Shown piece by piece: positions 16,784 through 25,376 of a stretch of 36,436 bases of DNA. Position 1 is the first letter of the stretch. The number at the start of each line of letters is the position of its first letter. The notes under the pieces are model-generated. The model saw only the letters and a program-made list of their open reading frames with translations, was not told where the DNA came from and searched no databases. Source of the DNA: Micromonospora globispora (GTDB taxonomy: Bacteria; Actinomycetota; Actinomycetes; Mycobacteriales; Micromonosporaceae); the NCBI RefSeq assembly GCF_003857015.1, contig NZ_QGGF01000586.1, positions 1-36,436 on the forward strand. Direction: 5' to 3'. Made by a program: the position numbers and the translations under genes.

Positions 16784-16823
16784 AGAGCGGGCATATTGTC
16801 CCTATTCGTTCCAGGGAGTGGTC

Positions 16824-17060
16824 ATGCCCATCCTGCGGTTCTTCAACTCGCCCGTCGGCCGGGTCGTACGGATTGTCCTCGGACTGGTGCTCATCGGGAT
16901 CGGCGCGTCGTTGGGCGGCTGGTGGTGGCTGCTGGCGATCGTGGGTCTGCTCCCGCTGGCCGCCGGCCTCTTCAACTTCTGCACTCTGGCACCCCTGTTC
17001 CACATGCCCCTTTCCGGCCGCCGCTTTGAGGAAGCCACCCGGGCCAGACAACGGGCATGA
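16824..17060 (+). CDS. DUF2892-type small membrane protein
   Basis: A 78-aa membrane protein with two hydrophobic segments (RIVLGLVLIGIGASLG and WWLLAIVGLLPLAAGLF), ending in CTLAPLF as in the DUF2892/YgaP membrane module. This module is usually found fused or next to rhodanese and sulfur permease genes, and here the TauE/SafE gene follows after 28 bases. AGGGAG precedes ATG 16824. Its role is probably linked to membrane thiol or sulfur handling (inference). Confidence 0.82.
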   Translation: MPILRFFNSPVGRVVRIVLGLVLIGIGASLGGWWWLLAIVGLLPLAAGLFNFCTLAPLFHMPLSGRRFEEATRARQRA

Positions 17061-17088
17061 CGGCTTCGGTGGCCCGGGTAGGTACCTG

Positions 17089-17830
17089 ATGGCCTGGTGG
17101 ACCATCACCCTGATCGGTGCTGGGGTGGGCTTCTTCGCCGGATTGTTCGGGGCTGGAGGTTCCGCGGCGGGCACGCCGCTCCTGCACATTGTGGGAGTGC
17201 CGGCATTCGTGGCGCTCGCCTCACCCCTTCCGGCGGCCGTGCCCGTCGCCCTCGTCTCCTCCGGCGCTTACTGGAAACGGGGCTTCCTGGATCGGCGCGT
17301 CCTCGTGTGGAGGGAGCATCTCCGTCGGGTTTCCGGCGACCGTTGCTGGAGCACTGCTCACCCCCCACGTGGGCGGGCGGCTGCTGGTTCGGATCATCGA
17401 AGTTGTGGTCGCTGCCGTCGGTGTGCGGCTGGCCCTGTTCCCGGACCGGGCGCGAGAGCGCGCAGAGCAGCTTCGAGCATTTCGGTTCCGGCTGGCCTCC
17501 GTCGCCGCTGTGGCGGGAGTCTTCTCCGGTCTGCTGGCCAACAGCGGAGGTTTCCTCCTCGCCCCGCTCTACCTGGTGGTCCTCCGCCTGCCGATCAAAC
17601 GGGCGCTGGCGACCTCGCTGGCGGTCTCCGCCGCCCTGGCGTTGCCCGGCACGGTCACCCATTGGGCACTGGGTCACATCGACTGGCGGGTTGTCGCGGC
17701 ATACACCGTGCTGGCTGTGCCCGCCGCCTACCTCGGCGCTCGCCTGGCCATCCGCTCCAAACCCGGCTGGCTCACCCGCATCTACGGGGTCGCCCTGCTC
17801 GCCTCGGGGCTTCTTCTCTTCGGCGCCTGA
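17089..17830 (+). pseudogene. TauE/SafE (TSUP) permease with internal frameshift
   Basis: A membrane permease family that exports sulfite or organosulfonates. The first part (17089 to about 17310) reads TITLIGAGVGFFAGLFGAGG and ASPLPAAVPVALVSSGAYWKRG in one frame. From about 17312 the family continues in the next frame as ISVGFPATVAGALLTPHVGG, then FSGLLANSGGFLLAPLYLV, to the normal end at 17830. One extra G in the GGG at 17312-17314 would explain it: removing it gives W-R-S-I-S-V. Combined length (about 246 aa) is normal for the family, so the gene is either recently broken or a sequencing error. It lies between the DUF2892 and OsmC genes. Confidence 0.82.
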
Positions 17831-18001
17831 TGATCTGTACCAAGTGCTGCCAGGCATCCTACGACTCCGCGAGGATCACCTTGGGCGGCCGGAGCCGTAG
17901 CGGCAGGGCACAAGGTCCTGTTGTCGGAGCCAAGTGGATCTACCACTCGTGCCGGGCACCGGTGTTGGCTGAACGAGCACCACATCGAGGGGAGCGATCC
18001 G

Positions 18002-18433
18002 ATGGGCCAGCTAAACGTGCAGGCCGTGGGCGGGGACGCCGGGACGGTGGATGTCCGCTTCGTGGCGGGGGAATCCTATGAGTTCGCGGTACGGGGACAC
18101 CAGATGCTGGTGGATCAGCCCTCCGAGGCGGGGGGTGACGACAAGGCACCGACGCCCACGGAATTGTTCGTCGCGTCGCTGGCCACCTGCGTTGCCTTCT
18201 ACGCCGGCCGGTTCCTGACCCGGCACGGCTTGAGCCGCGACGGTCTGGGCGTCTCTGTCAGCTACCGGATGGCCGCTGACCGCCCGGCCCGGGTGGCCGA
18301 GGTCCGGCTCTCCCTTCGGGTGCCCAAGGATCTCCCAGTGGCGCGCAGGCCCGCATTGCTGGCCGTGGCCTCGCACTGCACCGTGCACAACACCCTGACC
18401 TCGCCGCCGACGGTCACCGTCGACCTGCTCTGA
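18002..18433 (+). CDS. OsmC family peroxiredoxin-like protein
   Basis: A 143-aa cytosolic thiol protein of the OsmC/Ohr fold that reduces organic peroxides or persulfides. Both redox cysteines are present: C63 in ASLATCVAFYAGR and C126 in SHCTVHN, the usual spacing. The family patch PTPTELFVASLATC is intact. ATG 18002 has GAGGGGAG upstream. The cysteine-desulfurase-like gene begins 34 bases downstream with a strong ribosome site, so the two are probably one operon. In this setting a sulfane-sulfur or sulfur-relay role is plausible. Confidence 0.9.
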   Translation: MGQLNVQAVGGDAGTVDVRFVAGESYEFAVRGHQMLVDQPSEAGGDDKAPTPTELFVASLATCVAFYAGRFLTRHGLSRDGLGVSVSYRMAADRPARVAEVRLSLRVPKDLPVARRPALLAVASHCTVHNTLTSPPTVTVDLL

Positions 18434-18467
18434 CAGCGAGGCGCGTCGCAGGGAAAGGAGGTACGAC

Positions 18468-20213
18468 GTGGGCGCAACCGGCGATGCGCCGGCGGCCAGC
18501 CGCAATGATCGGCTGCTGGCGCGGATCCGTGACGGCATCATCGGTGAGGGCGACGTGCTGGACTGCCCCTACGGGCCGCGGCGGATCACCTACGCCGACT
18601 ACACCGCCTCCGGCCGGTCTCTCGATTTCGTCGAGGACGCGATCCGGGAGTGGGTGCTGCCCCGCTACGCCAACACCCACACCGAAAGTTCCGGCACGGG
18701 TCTGGCGACCGGACGGCTACGCGAGGATGCCCGGCAGATCATCCACGATGCGGTCGGCGGGACGGACGAGCATGTGGTGATCTTCTGCGGTTCGGGTGCC
18801 ACCGCCGCCGTCAACAAGCTGATCGGAATCCTGGAGCTGCGGCTGCCCGACGGACCGTCGCGTCGCTACCGGCTCCTCGACCACATCCCCTCCGAGCAGC
18901 GGCCGGTGGTGTTCGTCGGTCCCTACGAACACCACTCCAACGAGCTGCCGTGGCGGGAGACGTACGCCGACGTGGTCGTCATCGGTGCGGACCCCGACGG
19001 GCACATCGACCAGGCGGAGCTCGCCGTGCAGCTGGCCCGTCACGCGGACCGGCCGCTGCGCATCGGTAGCTTCTCGGCGGCCTCCAACGTCACCGGCATC
19101 CTGTCCGACGCCGACGCGATCGCGGCGCTGCTGCACGCACACGGGGCGCTGTCGTTCTGGGACTACGCGGCGGCCGGCCCGTACGTGCCAATCCGGATGG
19201 GCGAGTCGAAGCCGGGGGCCGGGGACGGCAAGGACGCCGTGTTCCTGTCCCCGCACAAGTTCGTGGGCGGCCCGCAGACACCCGGCGTCCTGGTGGTGCG
19301 CCGGAAGCTCATCCGGAACCGGGTACCGACGGCCCCCGGCGGCGGCACAGTGGCGTTCGTCGACCCGGTCGGCCACCGCTATCTCGACGACCCCGTCGCG
19401 CGGGAGGAGGGCGGCACTCCGGCCATCGTCGAATCGATCCGAGCCGGACTGGTGTTCGCCCTCAAACAGGCCGTCGGCACCGATGTCATCCAGGCCCGTG
19501 AGGAGCGGCTGTGGTCGCGGGCGCTGCACCGCTGGTCCGACAACCCGACGATCGAGGTGCTGGGGAGCCCCGAGGCTCGTCGCCTGTCGATCGTGTCACT
19601 TCGGATCCGTTACGGGACCCGCTACCTGCACCACAACTTCGTCGTCGCGCTGCTCAACGACCTGTTCGGGATCCAGACCCGCGGCGGCTGCTCCTGCGCC
19701 GGACCGTACGGGCATCGCCTCCTCGAAATTGACCCGGAGCGCTCGCACGCGTTCCGGAACGAGATCGGCCTCGGCTGCGAGGGGATCAAGCCCGGCTGGA
19801 CGCGGATCAACTTCAACTACTTCATCTCCGACACGGTTGCCGACTACCTCATCGACGCGGTCGACCTCGTCGCCCGGTACGGGCACCGGCTGCTGAGCGA
19901 CTACCGCTTCGACCCCCGTACCGGGCTGTGGCGCCACTACCAAGGTCCTGCTCAGCCGCCGCTGCGCCTGGCAGACCTGAACTACCTGTTCGGCGGCGAA
20001 TCGACGCGCCCTGGCCGGATGGAGAGGGCCGGCGAGGGCGCCCTGGCCGGCTACCTGCGGGAGGCGCGGGACATCTTCGGAGCCCGGGACGATCGCCTCG
20101 ACGAGGGAGTCACGGGCCTACCGGATGACTTCGAAGTGCTGCGCTGGTTTCACCTGCCACCGGCGTGTCTTGCGCCGGTCGACCGGGCCCCGGCGGTCAG
20201 CGGCCAACCATAA
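18468..20213 (+). CDS. Class V aminotransferase / cysteine desulfurase-like
   Basis: A 581-aa PLP enzyme, longer than the usual 400-aa desulfurases because of a C-terminal extension of about 130 residues (from about 450). The PLP lysine is K264 in SPHKFVGGPQTPG. The active-site loop has two cysteines, C408 and C410, in RGGCSCAGPYGH, the position of the desulfurase nucleophile in SufS-like enzymes. The N-terminus has the ADYTASGRSL start and the PLP loop FCGSGATAAVNKL. It would release sulfane sulfur from cysteine or a related thiol. GTG 18468 is placed by AAAGGAGG just upstream. It shares an operon with OsmC. Confidence 0.9.
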   Translation: MGATGDAPAASRNDRLLARIRDGIIGEGDVLDCPYGPRRITYADYTASGRSLDFVEDAIREWVLPRYANTHTESSGTGLATGRLREDARQIIHDAVGGTDEHVVIFCGSGATAAVNKLIGILELRLPDGPSRRYRLLDHIPSEQRPVVFVGPYEHHSNELPWRETYADVVVIGADPDGHIDQAELAVQLARHADRPLRIGSFSAASNVTGILSDADAIAALLHAHGALSFWDYAAAGPYVPIRMGESKPGAGDGKDAVFLSPHKFVGGPQTPGVLVVRRKLIRNRVPTAPGGGTVAFVDPVGHRYLDDPVAREEGGTPAIVESIRAGLVFALKQAVGTDVIQAREERLWSRALHRWSDNPTIEVLGSPEARRLSIVSLRIRYGTRYLHHNFVVALLNDLFGIQTRGGCSCAGPYGHRLLEIDPERSHAFRNEIGLGCEGIKPGWTRINFNYFISDTVADYLIDAVDLVARYGHRLLSDYRFDPRTGLWRHYQGPAQPPLRLADLNYLFGGESTRPGRMERAGEGALAGYLREARDIFGARDDRLDEGVTGLPDDFEVLRWFHLPPACLAPVDRAPAVSGQP

Positions 20214-20580
20214 CGACCGGCCGGGTCGACCGCGCCGCACTTCGAAACGCCAGGGGCCGACGAGAAGCTACGGGAAAGCGGACCCGCAAATCCAGGCGAT
20301 GTCGCCCTCCGGCGTACTCGGTGACGGAGCGACTGATTGGCGCTCAGCCTGTGAGTTCGAGGTCGCCCTGATGCCGGTCGCGATGCTCCCCTCCGGCTGG
20401 TGAACATAGCGTTCGCAAGCTTGTGAAGGTCGGGACCGTCGCCGGCGCCTGCTCCCGGCCTTCTGTGCGACTTGCCTGGCGGCGTCACACCGCGGGCCCG
20501 GGAGCGGCGCGGCGCCACACCTGCCCGGTACAGGGTGTGACAGGCGCCCAGGGGGGTATCTCGCCGGCCGGTTCCAGTTG
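20214..20580. other. Intergenic stretch before the aldolase gene
   Basis: About 370 bases with no supportable gene. A GGGGGGTATC half-site at 20551-20560 recalls the CsoR-type operator of this window but lacks the left arm. Confidence 0.5.
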
Positions 20581-21258
20581 ATGGATGGGGGCATCGTGGC
20601 CACTGCCTCGCCCGACGAACTGCGCACGCAGCTGGTCGATGCGGTCCGGGAACTGTTCACGGCCGGGGTGATGTCCCACTCCGGCCACGCGAATGTCAGC
20701 GCGCGCGCTGACGGCGAGACGATGGTCATCAGCAACACCGGACGGGTCCGCCAGCTACGGCCCGACCAGTTCGCCGTCGTCCGGCTCGACGGCGAGGTGG
20801 TCGAGGGCGACATCACGCCCGAGAACATGGAGATCGTGTCCATGCACACCCGGGTCTACCGGACCCGTGGTGACATCGGAGCGATCATCCACACGCACTC
20901 CCCGGCTGTCACCGGCTTCGCGCTGGCGAACCGCCCTCTACCGTGCCGGTACGAGGCGCTGCTGAGATTCGGGCAGGCCGAGGACGTCCCGGTCGTCCCT
21001 TGGGCTCCGAGGGGCACCCCGGAGTCGCTGGAAGGCATCGTACGGACCCTGCAGTCGCACCCCCTTACCTCGGCAGTGATCCTCGCCAATCACGGCCTGC
21101 TCGCCTTCGGGGTCCGCCCGATGGACGCTGCCCAGCTCGTCGAGGCGCTGGAGGAGGCGGCCGGCGCCGAACTTGAGGCCACCGAGCTCGGCGGCGCGGT
21201 GGATTTCCCCGAAGGCGCGCTCGACGCCGTCCGCGCCGGCATGCGACGGGCCCTTTGA
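20581..21258 (+). CDS. Class II aldolase/adducin family protein
   Basis: A 225-aa metal-dependent aldolase-fold protein. The zinc ligands are visible as HTHSP (near residue 103) and NHGLLAFG (near 170). The substrate phosphate loop region ISNTGRVRQL and the acid MEIVSMHTRVY are present. Relatives act on fuculose-phosphate or on methylthioribulose-phosphate (MtnB-like), the latter a sulfur-salvage enzyme; I cannot separate these from sequence. ATG 20581 is listed, though GTG 20596 with GGGGG before it is possible. Confidence 0.87.
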   Translation: MDGGIVATASPDELRTQLVDAVRELFTAGVMSHSGHANVSARADGETMVISNTGRVRQLRPDQFAVVRLDGEVVEGDITPENMEIVSMHTRVYRTRGDIGAIIHTHSPAVTGFALANRPLPCRYEALLRFGQAEDVPVVPWAPRGTPESLEGIVRTLQSHPLTSAVILANHGLLAFGVRPMDAAQLVEALEEAAGAELEATELGGAVDFPEGALDAVRAGMRRAL

Positions 21259-21309
21259 CCCGTCCGGGGCGAGGGCCGCCCCGCACCACCCGTACCGGGT
21301 TGACCAGGT

Positions 21310-22065
21310 CTAAGGGGTGACGACCCGCGGTCGGACGTGTCCGGATTCCGTGCGACGTGGTGTCGTGGGCGTCCATGCCGAAGGGTGGATTGATCGCAGG
21401 TACTCACGGTCGCCGAGCAGTTCCAACCGGCGGCGGAGCACGGGATTGTCAGCCGACTGGCTGCGGTGGCGGGCGATGGCGACCGCCTGGAGTTCACGGC
21501 GCACGAAGAGCGTCGCGTCCAGTTCGGCCGGGTCGCGTCCGACAAAGGCCGTACCCAGTTCGGCGTTGAGCTGCTCCGCGACTGATCGGGGCACTGCCCA
21601 GGCCAGCACGGGCAGGCCGGCCGTGCCAGCGGCGAGGAGGGCGGCCCGGGTGGCGTGGTGGTGGTCAGGGTGGCCGGTAACCCCGCCGAGGTCGAAGACC
21701 AGCAGGTGGCTCGGGCGCTCCTCACCGATGAGTCGCAGGACGTGCGCGCCCAGCTCATCAAGGGGTATGCCGACCAGGTTGCCGTCGGGGTAGTCGTGCA
21801 GCTCGACCCGGGACAGGCCGAGTGCCGCCCCCGCTTCCGTCAGCTCCTGGGACCGGACCACTGCCAGCTCTCCTGGCCGACCGTGCAGGGTGGATGCCTC
21901 GCCGTGGGTGAAGCACAGGACGCTCGCCCGGGCGCCCTGGGAGATCAGCTCCGCCAACACGGCACCGAGGCCGAAGGACTCGTCGTCGGGGTGGGCGACC
22001 ACGGCCAACACGCCGGTGACCTGCCACGGAAGTGTCGGCCGGGTGCGGGTGGTTGGGAGAGTCAT
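21310..22065 (-). CDS. PIG-L/LmbE-family deacetylase (MshB/Mca-like)
   Basis: A 251-aa zinc N-deacetylase-fold protein. The metal motif AHPDDE (H25-E29) and GHPDHHHATR (H132, D134, H135) are intact. The family includes MshB and Mca of mycothiol metabolism and sugar deacetylases of natural-product pathways. ATG 22065 is preceded by GAGGTGA. A CsoR-type palindrome (22090-22105) sits 25 nt before the start, the same motif as on the persulfide genes 7 kb away. A role in handling mycothiol or a mycothiol persulfide is attractive, but is inference. Confidence 0.88.
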   Translation of the reverse strand: MTLPTTRTRPTLPWQVTGVLAVVAHPDDESFGLGAVLAELISQGARASVLCFTHGEASTLHGRPGELAVVRSQELTEAGAALGLSRVELHDYPDGNLVGIPLDELGAHVLRLIGEERPSHLLVFDLGGVTGHPDHHHATRAALLAAGTAGLPVLAWAVPRSVAEQLNAELGTAFVGRDPAELDATLFVRRELQAVAIARHRSQSADNPVLRRRLELLGDREYLRSIHPSAWTPTTPRRTESGHVRPRVVTP

Positions 22066-22089
22066 GGCAGTCACCTCTTCGTCCCTACT

Positions 22090-22105
22090 ATACCCCCCGG
22101 GGTAT
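22090..22105. promoter_or_regulatory. CsoR/CstR-type operator before the PIG-L gene
   Basis: ATACC CCCCGG GGTAT: 5-bp arms and 6-nt centre, matching the other six sites. It is 25 nt upstream of the PIG-L ATG. Confidence 0.75.
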
Positions 22106-22145
22106 GCGTCGGCAGGTGTCATCATCACCTCCCACACCGCTACCG

Positions 22146-22745
22146 TCAGGAGCGTTCGGCGACCACCACCGTGTCCAGCGCGTCGACGGTACGGCCGTCC
22201 ACGTTCACCGGCCGGGGTGCGGTCTCGGCCCGGCGGATCCGCAGTCCTGGCAGCCCCTTCACCACGGCCTCGGGGGTGAGCAGGATGTCGGGATTCTGCG
22301 GGCCGCCCGTCCCGCCGGAGAGGTTGGCGACGTCGTGGCCGACCACGAGGACCCGCCCGCCGGCCCGCACCGCGTCCCGGGCACGGGAGAGCACGGTGGC
22401 AATGTCGGTGGCGGGAAGGTGCAGGTACGCGATCAGCACGAGGTCGAAGCCGTCGGCCGGCGGCGTGTACTCGGTGACGTCAGCGACCTGCCAGTCGACG
22501 GTGACGTTCCGCTGGCGGGCCAGTTCACGTCCCCGCTCGATCGCCACGGGGGAAAAGTCGACCGCGGTCACCTCCCAACCCTGCTGGGCCAGCCACACCG
22601 CGTTACGCCCCTCGCCAGCGGCCAGGTCGATGGCTCTGCCGGGGGACAAGTTGGACACCTCCTCCACCACGAAGCGGTTCGGTTCCGCGGTCCACACGAG
22701 TTCCGGGGCGCTCGCGTACCGCTCGTCCCAGGCCCTGCTGTCCAT
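22146..22745 (-). CDS. Class I SAM methyltransferase (TehB-like)
   Basis: A 199-aa methyltransferase. It begins DSRAWDERYASAPELVWTAE, as in the thiopurine/tellurite-type (TehB-like) group. The SAM motif is AIDLAAGEGRNAVWLA near residues 38-53, then VDFSPVAIERG and FDLVLIAYLHLP. Related enzymes methylate tellurite, selenite, thiols or small halides, so a chalcogen or thiol substrate is possible. ATG 22745 has GAGAGGAG upstream. It starts 57 bases after the end of the M56 gene and could be the last gene of that operon. Confidence 0.87.
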   Translation of the reverse strand: MDSRAWDERYASAPELVWTAEPNRFVVEEVSNLSPGRAIDLAAGEGRNAVWLAQQGWEVTAVDFSPVAIERGRELARQRNVTVDWQVADVTEYTPPADGFDLVLIAYLHLPATDIATVLSRARDAVRAGGRVLVVGHDVANLSGGTGGPQNPDILLTPEAVVKGLPGLRIRRAETAPRPVNVDGRTVDALDTVVVAERS

Positions 22746-22802
22746 GGTCGTGCTCCTCTCGAGGGGCGAAAGAGTGTTCCCGACGGACTCCTCATCCTCG
22801 CG

Positions 22803-23626
22803 TCAGCGATGGAGAACGCGGGGTCGGGCGGGCGGAGCGAGCATCCGCCGTACCCGCTCGACCGCGCCCGTCCCCGCACCGAGAGCGTGCCGGGGAGTGC
22901 GGTCCGCGAGCTGGACGATGGCGGTGGCGACAGCATGCCGCCCGTGGCGCTCGCTCGCGCGGTCGTCGGCCAGGTGCTCCACCAGTCGCCGGATCTCCTC
23001 CTCGGCCGTGTCTGCCATCGGCAGTCCCGGCAGAGCGCGGTGGAACGCGACGGCGAGTGCGACGAGGAGATGGTGTCGGCCGCGGAGGTGAGCCCGCTCG
23101 TGCCGGAGTACGCGAACTCCTGATCGGTGAGGGCGTCGATCGCGGCGCTGGTGACGACGACCTGTCCCGGGCGGCCGGGCAGGCAGTAGACCACGGGTGT
23201 GGCGTGGTCGACGAGTGTCCAACCGTCGTTGACGTCGTGCCGGGCGAGGGGCAGCAGCGCGGCGAGGTGGCGGCGGCGCCAGCGGCGCGCGCCGGTGACC
23301 GTGACGACAAGACTGATCACCAGGCGGGCGGCGAGGACCGCGGTGGCGACCAGCGCGATCAGGGCGAGCGTCGCGTTCGGGGCGCCGAGGCTTGCCAGCG
23401 CCTGTCCGCAGGCCGCGACGATGCCCGCCAGACCAGTGGAGAGTGCGTCCGGCGGTACGGCGACGAGCAGTCCGGCGGTGAGGACGGCGACGGTGATGGA
23501 GAGTTCCGCGCCGACCCAGAGCCCGATCGTGAGCCGCGGGAGGGACGTCATCCACGGTGCGGTGAGGACGGGGCGGGCGAGGGCCACCACCGCGGCCGCC
23601 CAGCCGAGCAGCACCAGGCTGGTCAC
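22803..23626 (-). pseudogene. M56 (BlaR1-like) membrane metallopeptidase, frameshifted
   Basis: A membrane zinc protease of the family that works with BlaI repressors. The N-terminal part reads in one frame from ATG 23626: three to four membrane segments, then VVVTSAAIDALTDQEF. The sequence then shifts frame near 23111-23113, after which LRHERAHLRGRHHLLVALA supplies the HExxH zinc motif (23088-23102), and it runs to TGA 22803-22805. One missing base restores a normal family protein of about 275 aa. The start overlaps the BlaI stop by 4 nt (ATGA). No penicillin-binding sensor domain is visible, as is usual in actinomycete M56 partners. Confidence 0.82.
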
Positions 23627-24018
23627 GAGGAGTCCCTCCCGCGCTGGTCCAACAGCTCGCGCAGGGCGGCCGCCTCGGCGGGAGTCATGGCGTCGACGAA
23701 CCGGGCCAGTGCGGCGTGCTGGTCCGCTGCCGAGGAGAGCGCCTCGGCCATGAGCTGGCCGACGTGTTCCTCCCGGCTGGCCGTTGGGCGGTAGCGGTAG
23801 GCGCGGCGGGCCAGGTCGCGCTCCGCCCAGCCCTTGCGATGCAGGTTATCCAGGACCGTCATCACCGTGGTGTAGGCGAGGTCGCGGTCCGCCATGGCGT
23901 CGACCATCTGCCGGACGGTGAGCGGACCTGGCGCTTCCCACAACGCGTTCATCACCGCGGTTTCCAGCGGGCCCAGTGGCCGGTCGCCGCCGGAGTCCTT
24001 TCGTCCTGGCCTGGTCAC
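23623..24018 (-). CDS. BlaI/MecI/CopY-family repressor
   Basis: A 131-aa winged-helix repressor. The DNA-binding part is LGPLETAVMNALWEAPGPLTVRQMVDAM and then YTTVMTVLDNLHRKGW (about residues 15-65), a textbook BlaI pattern. The C-terminal helices form the dimer domain. GTG 24018 overlaps the stop of the ccdA-like gene (GTGA) and its own stop overlaps the M56 start. It would bind the TACTA/TAGTA array at 26139-26195 and repress this operon until M56 cleaves it (family knowledge applied here). Confidence 0.92.
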   Translation of the reverse strand: MTRPGRKDSGGDRPLGPLETAVMNALWEAPGPLTVRQMVDAMADRDLAYTTVMTVLDNLHRKGWAERDLARRAYRYRPTASREEHVGQLMAEALSSAADQHAALARFVDAMTPAEAAALRELLDQRGRDSS

Positions 24019-25376
24019 GGGGCGACCTTACCGCCGGCCGCGGCCGGCTCCGGCGCTGCGGGGACCGGGCACGCGCGGTCGCCGAGCAGTCGGCGCCGCA
24101 ACGCCCAGGCGAGCAGCACGACCGAGGCGACGGCGATTGCCGGCTGCGCGCGGGCGAACCAGTTCATCGCGCCGCTGTACCCGAGCGCGATCAGGACGAT
24201 CTTGTTGCAGACGGGGCAGCCGACGGCGAACAGCGAAAGGGTCGCCCCGGTCACGCCGGTCCGCGATTCCCTGCGCCCTGCCGCCTTGTCGCCGCCTTCG
24301 GTTTCGGGCGCGATGTAGGTCGCCAGGAGCAGTCCGGACAGCACGGCGGTCACCAGCAGCACCGGCCACGCCCACCAGGTGACGGCCATGTCGCGGCTGA
24401 AGTAGGGGGTGTCGATCAGGTCGGTCGGGACGGCGATCACGACCACCGTCGCTGCGGTACCGGCGACTGCCGCCACCCACCTCCTCGCGGCCCAACCGGC
24501 AAGGCCCGACGCGACGCTCACGGCGGGGGCGGTGACGCCCACGGCGGAGGCCGTGGAGGGCCGGGCACGACGCCACCGGAGCACCAGGACGCCCAGTGCG
24601 CCCAGCGCGACGGCGAGCAGGAGCACTACGTGCGACACACCGCCGACGGTTGTCGTCACCCATTCCTGGGCGGCGCCCTCGACGTCGGTCAGGCCGAAGC
24701 CGCCGGCCAGTCCCGCTGTGCCGTCGAAGGCCAGGAAGAGCACCCCGAGGGCGACAAAGAGCAGGCCGGAGATGGTCGACGTCGTGTGCAGGTCGAACCG
24801 GCCGACGGTGAACTGTCGGCCGCGCAGCCAGCTCCGCTGGCCGACGCGCCACCGGACCCAGACCAGGGCGAGCAGCAGCAGGGGCGCCGTCATGCCCAGG
24901 GCGTAGACGGCGAGGAGGGCGCCGCTGGCCGCCGGCTGCGCTGACGCGGCGGCGACGGTGAGGATCCCGCCCAGGATCGGGCCGGAGCAGAAGCCGGCGA
25001 GCCCGTAGACCGCGCCGAGCGCGAACACCGACAGCGGGGAGTCCCCGGTGATGCGTCCCATCAACCGCTGGGCCGGTCCGAAGGCGAACCCCTTGCCGGC
25101 CAGTTGCATGACGCCCAGTGCGATGATCGACCAGCCCGCGACCAGGATCAGGGTGTCGCGGTGCTGGAAGAACGCCCCGGCCACGACGGAGGACCCGGCT
25201 CCGAGGGGTACGAGGACCGCCGCGAGACCGAGGTAGAAGACGCCGGTGCGGGCGAGGAGCTGGCGCGGGTTCTGGAAGGCGTACGCGAAGAAGGCGGGCA
25301 GCAGCATCGCGCTGCACGGGCTGAGCAGGGCGAGCGCCCCGCCCAACAGGGCGGCGAGGTAACCCATGTCGCTCAC
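24015..25376 (-). CDS. CcdA/DsbD-like thiol-disulfide membrane protein with extra C-terminal module
   Basis: A 453-aa multi-pass membrane protein that passes electrons across the membrane to an extracytoplasmic thioredoxin. The CcdA core has its two membrane cysteines, C21 in LLSPCSAMLLPAF and C130 in LAGFCSGPILGG. After about residue 240 there are further membrane helices and a CPVC pair (C387, C390) in FAVGCPVCNKIVLIALG, which ordinary CcdA lacks. GTG 25376 overlaps the dsbA stop (GTGA); ATG 25367 is a second choice. It would keep the neighbouring DsbA-like protein reduced or recycled. Confidence 0.88.
   Translation of the reverse strand: MSDMGYLAALLGGALALLSPCSAMLLPAFFAYAFQNPRQLLARTGVFYLGLAAVLVPLGAGSSVVAGAFFQHRDTLILVAGWSIIALGVMQLAGKGFAFGPAQRLMGRITGDSPLSVFALGAVYGLAGFCSGPILGGILTVAAASAQPAASGALLAVYALGMTAPLLLLALVWVRWRVGQRSWLRGRQFTVGRFDLHTTSTISGLLFVALGVLFLAFDGTAGLAGGFGLTDVEGAAQEWVTTTVGGVSHVVLLLAVALGALGVLVLRWRRARPSTASAVGVTAPAVSVASGLAGWAARRWVAAVAGTAATVVVIAVPTDLIDTPYFSRDMAVTWWAWPVLLVTAVLSGLLLATYIAPETEGGDKAAGRRESRTGVTGATLSLFAVGCPVCNKIVLIALGYSGAMNWFARAQPAIAVASVVLLAWALRRRLLGDRACPVPAAPEPAAAGGKVAP

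Noticed and set aside
20544..20560. Possible eighth CsoR-type operator before the aldolase gene
   Set aside because: Only the right half GGGGGGTATC fits; the left arm reads GCGCC instead of ATACC.
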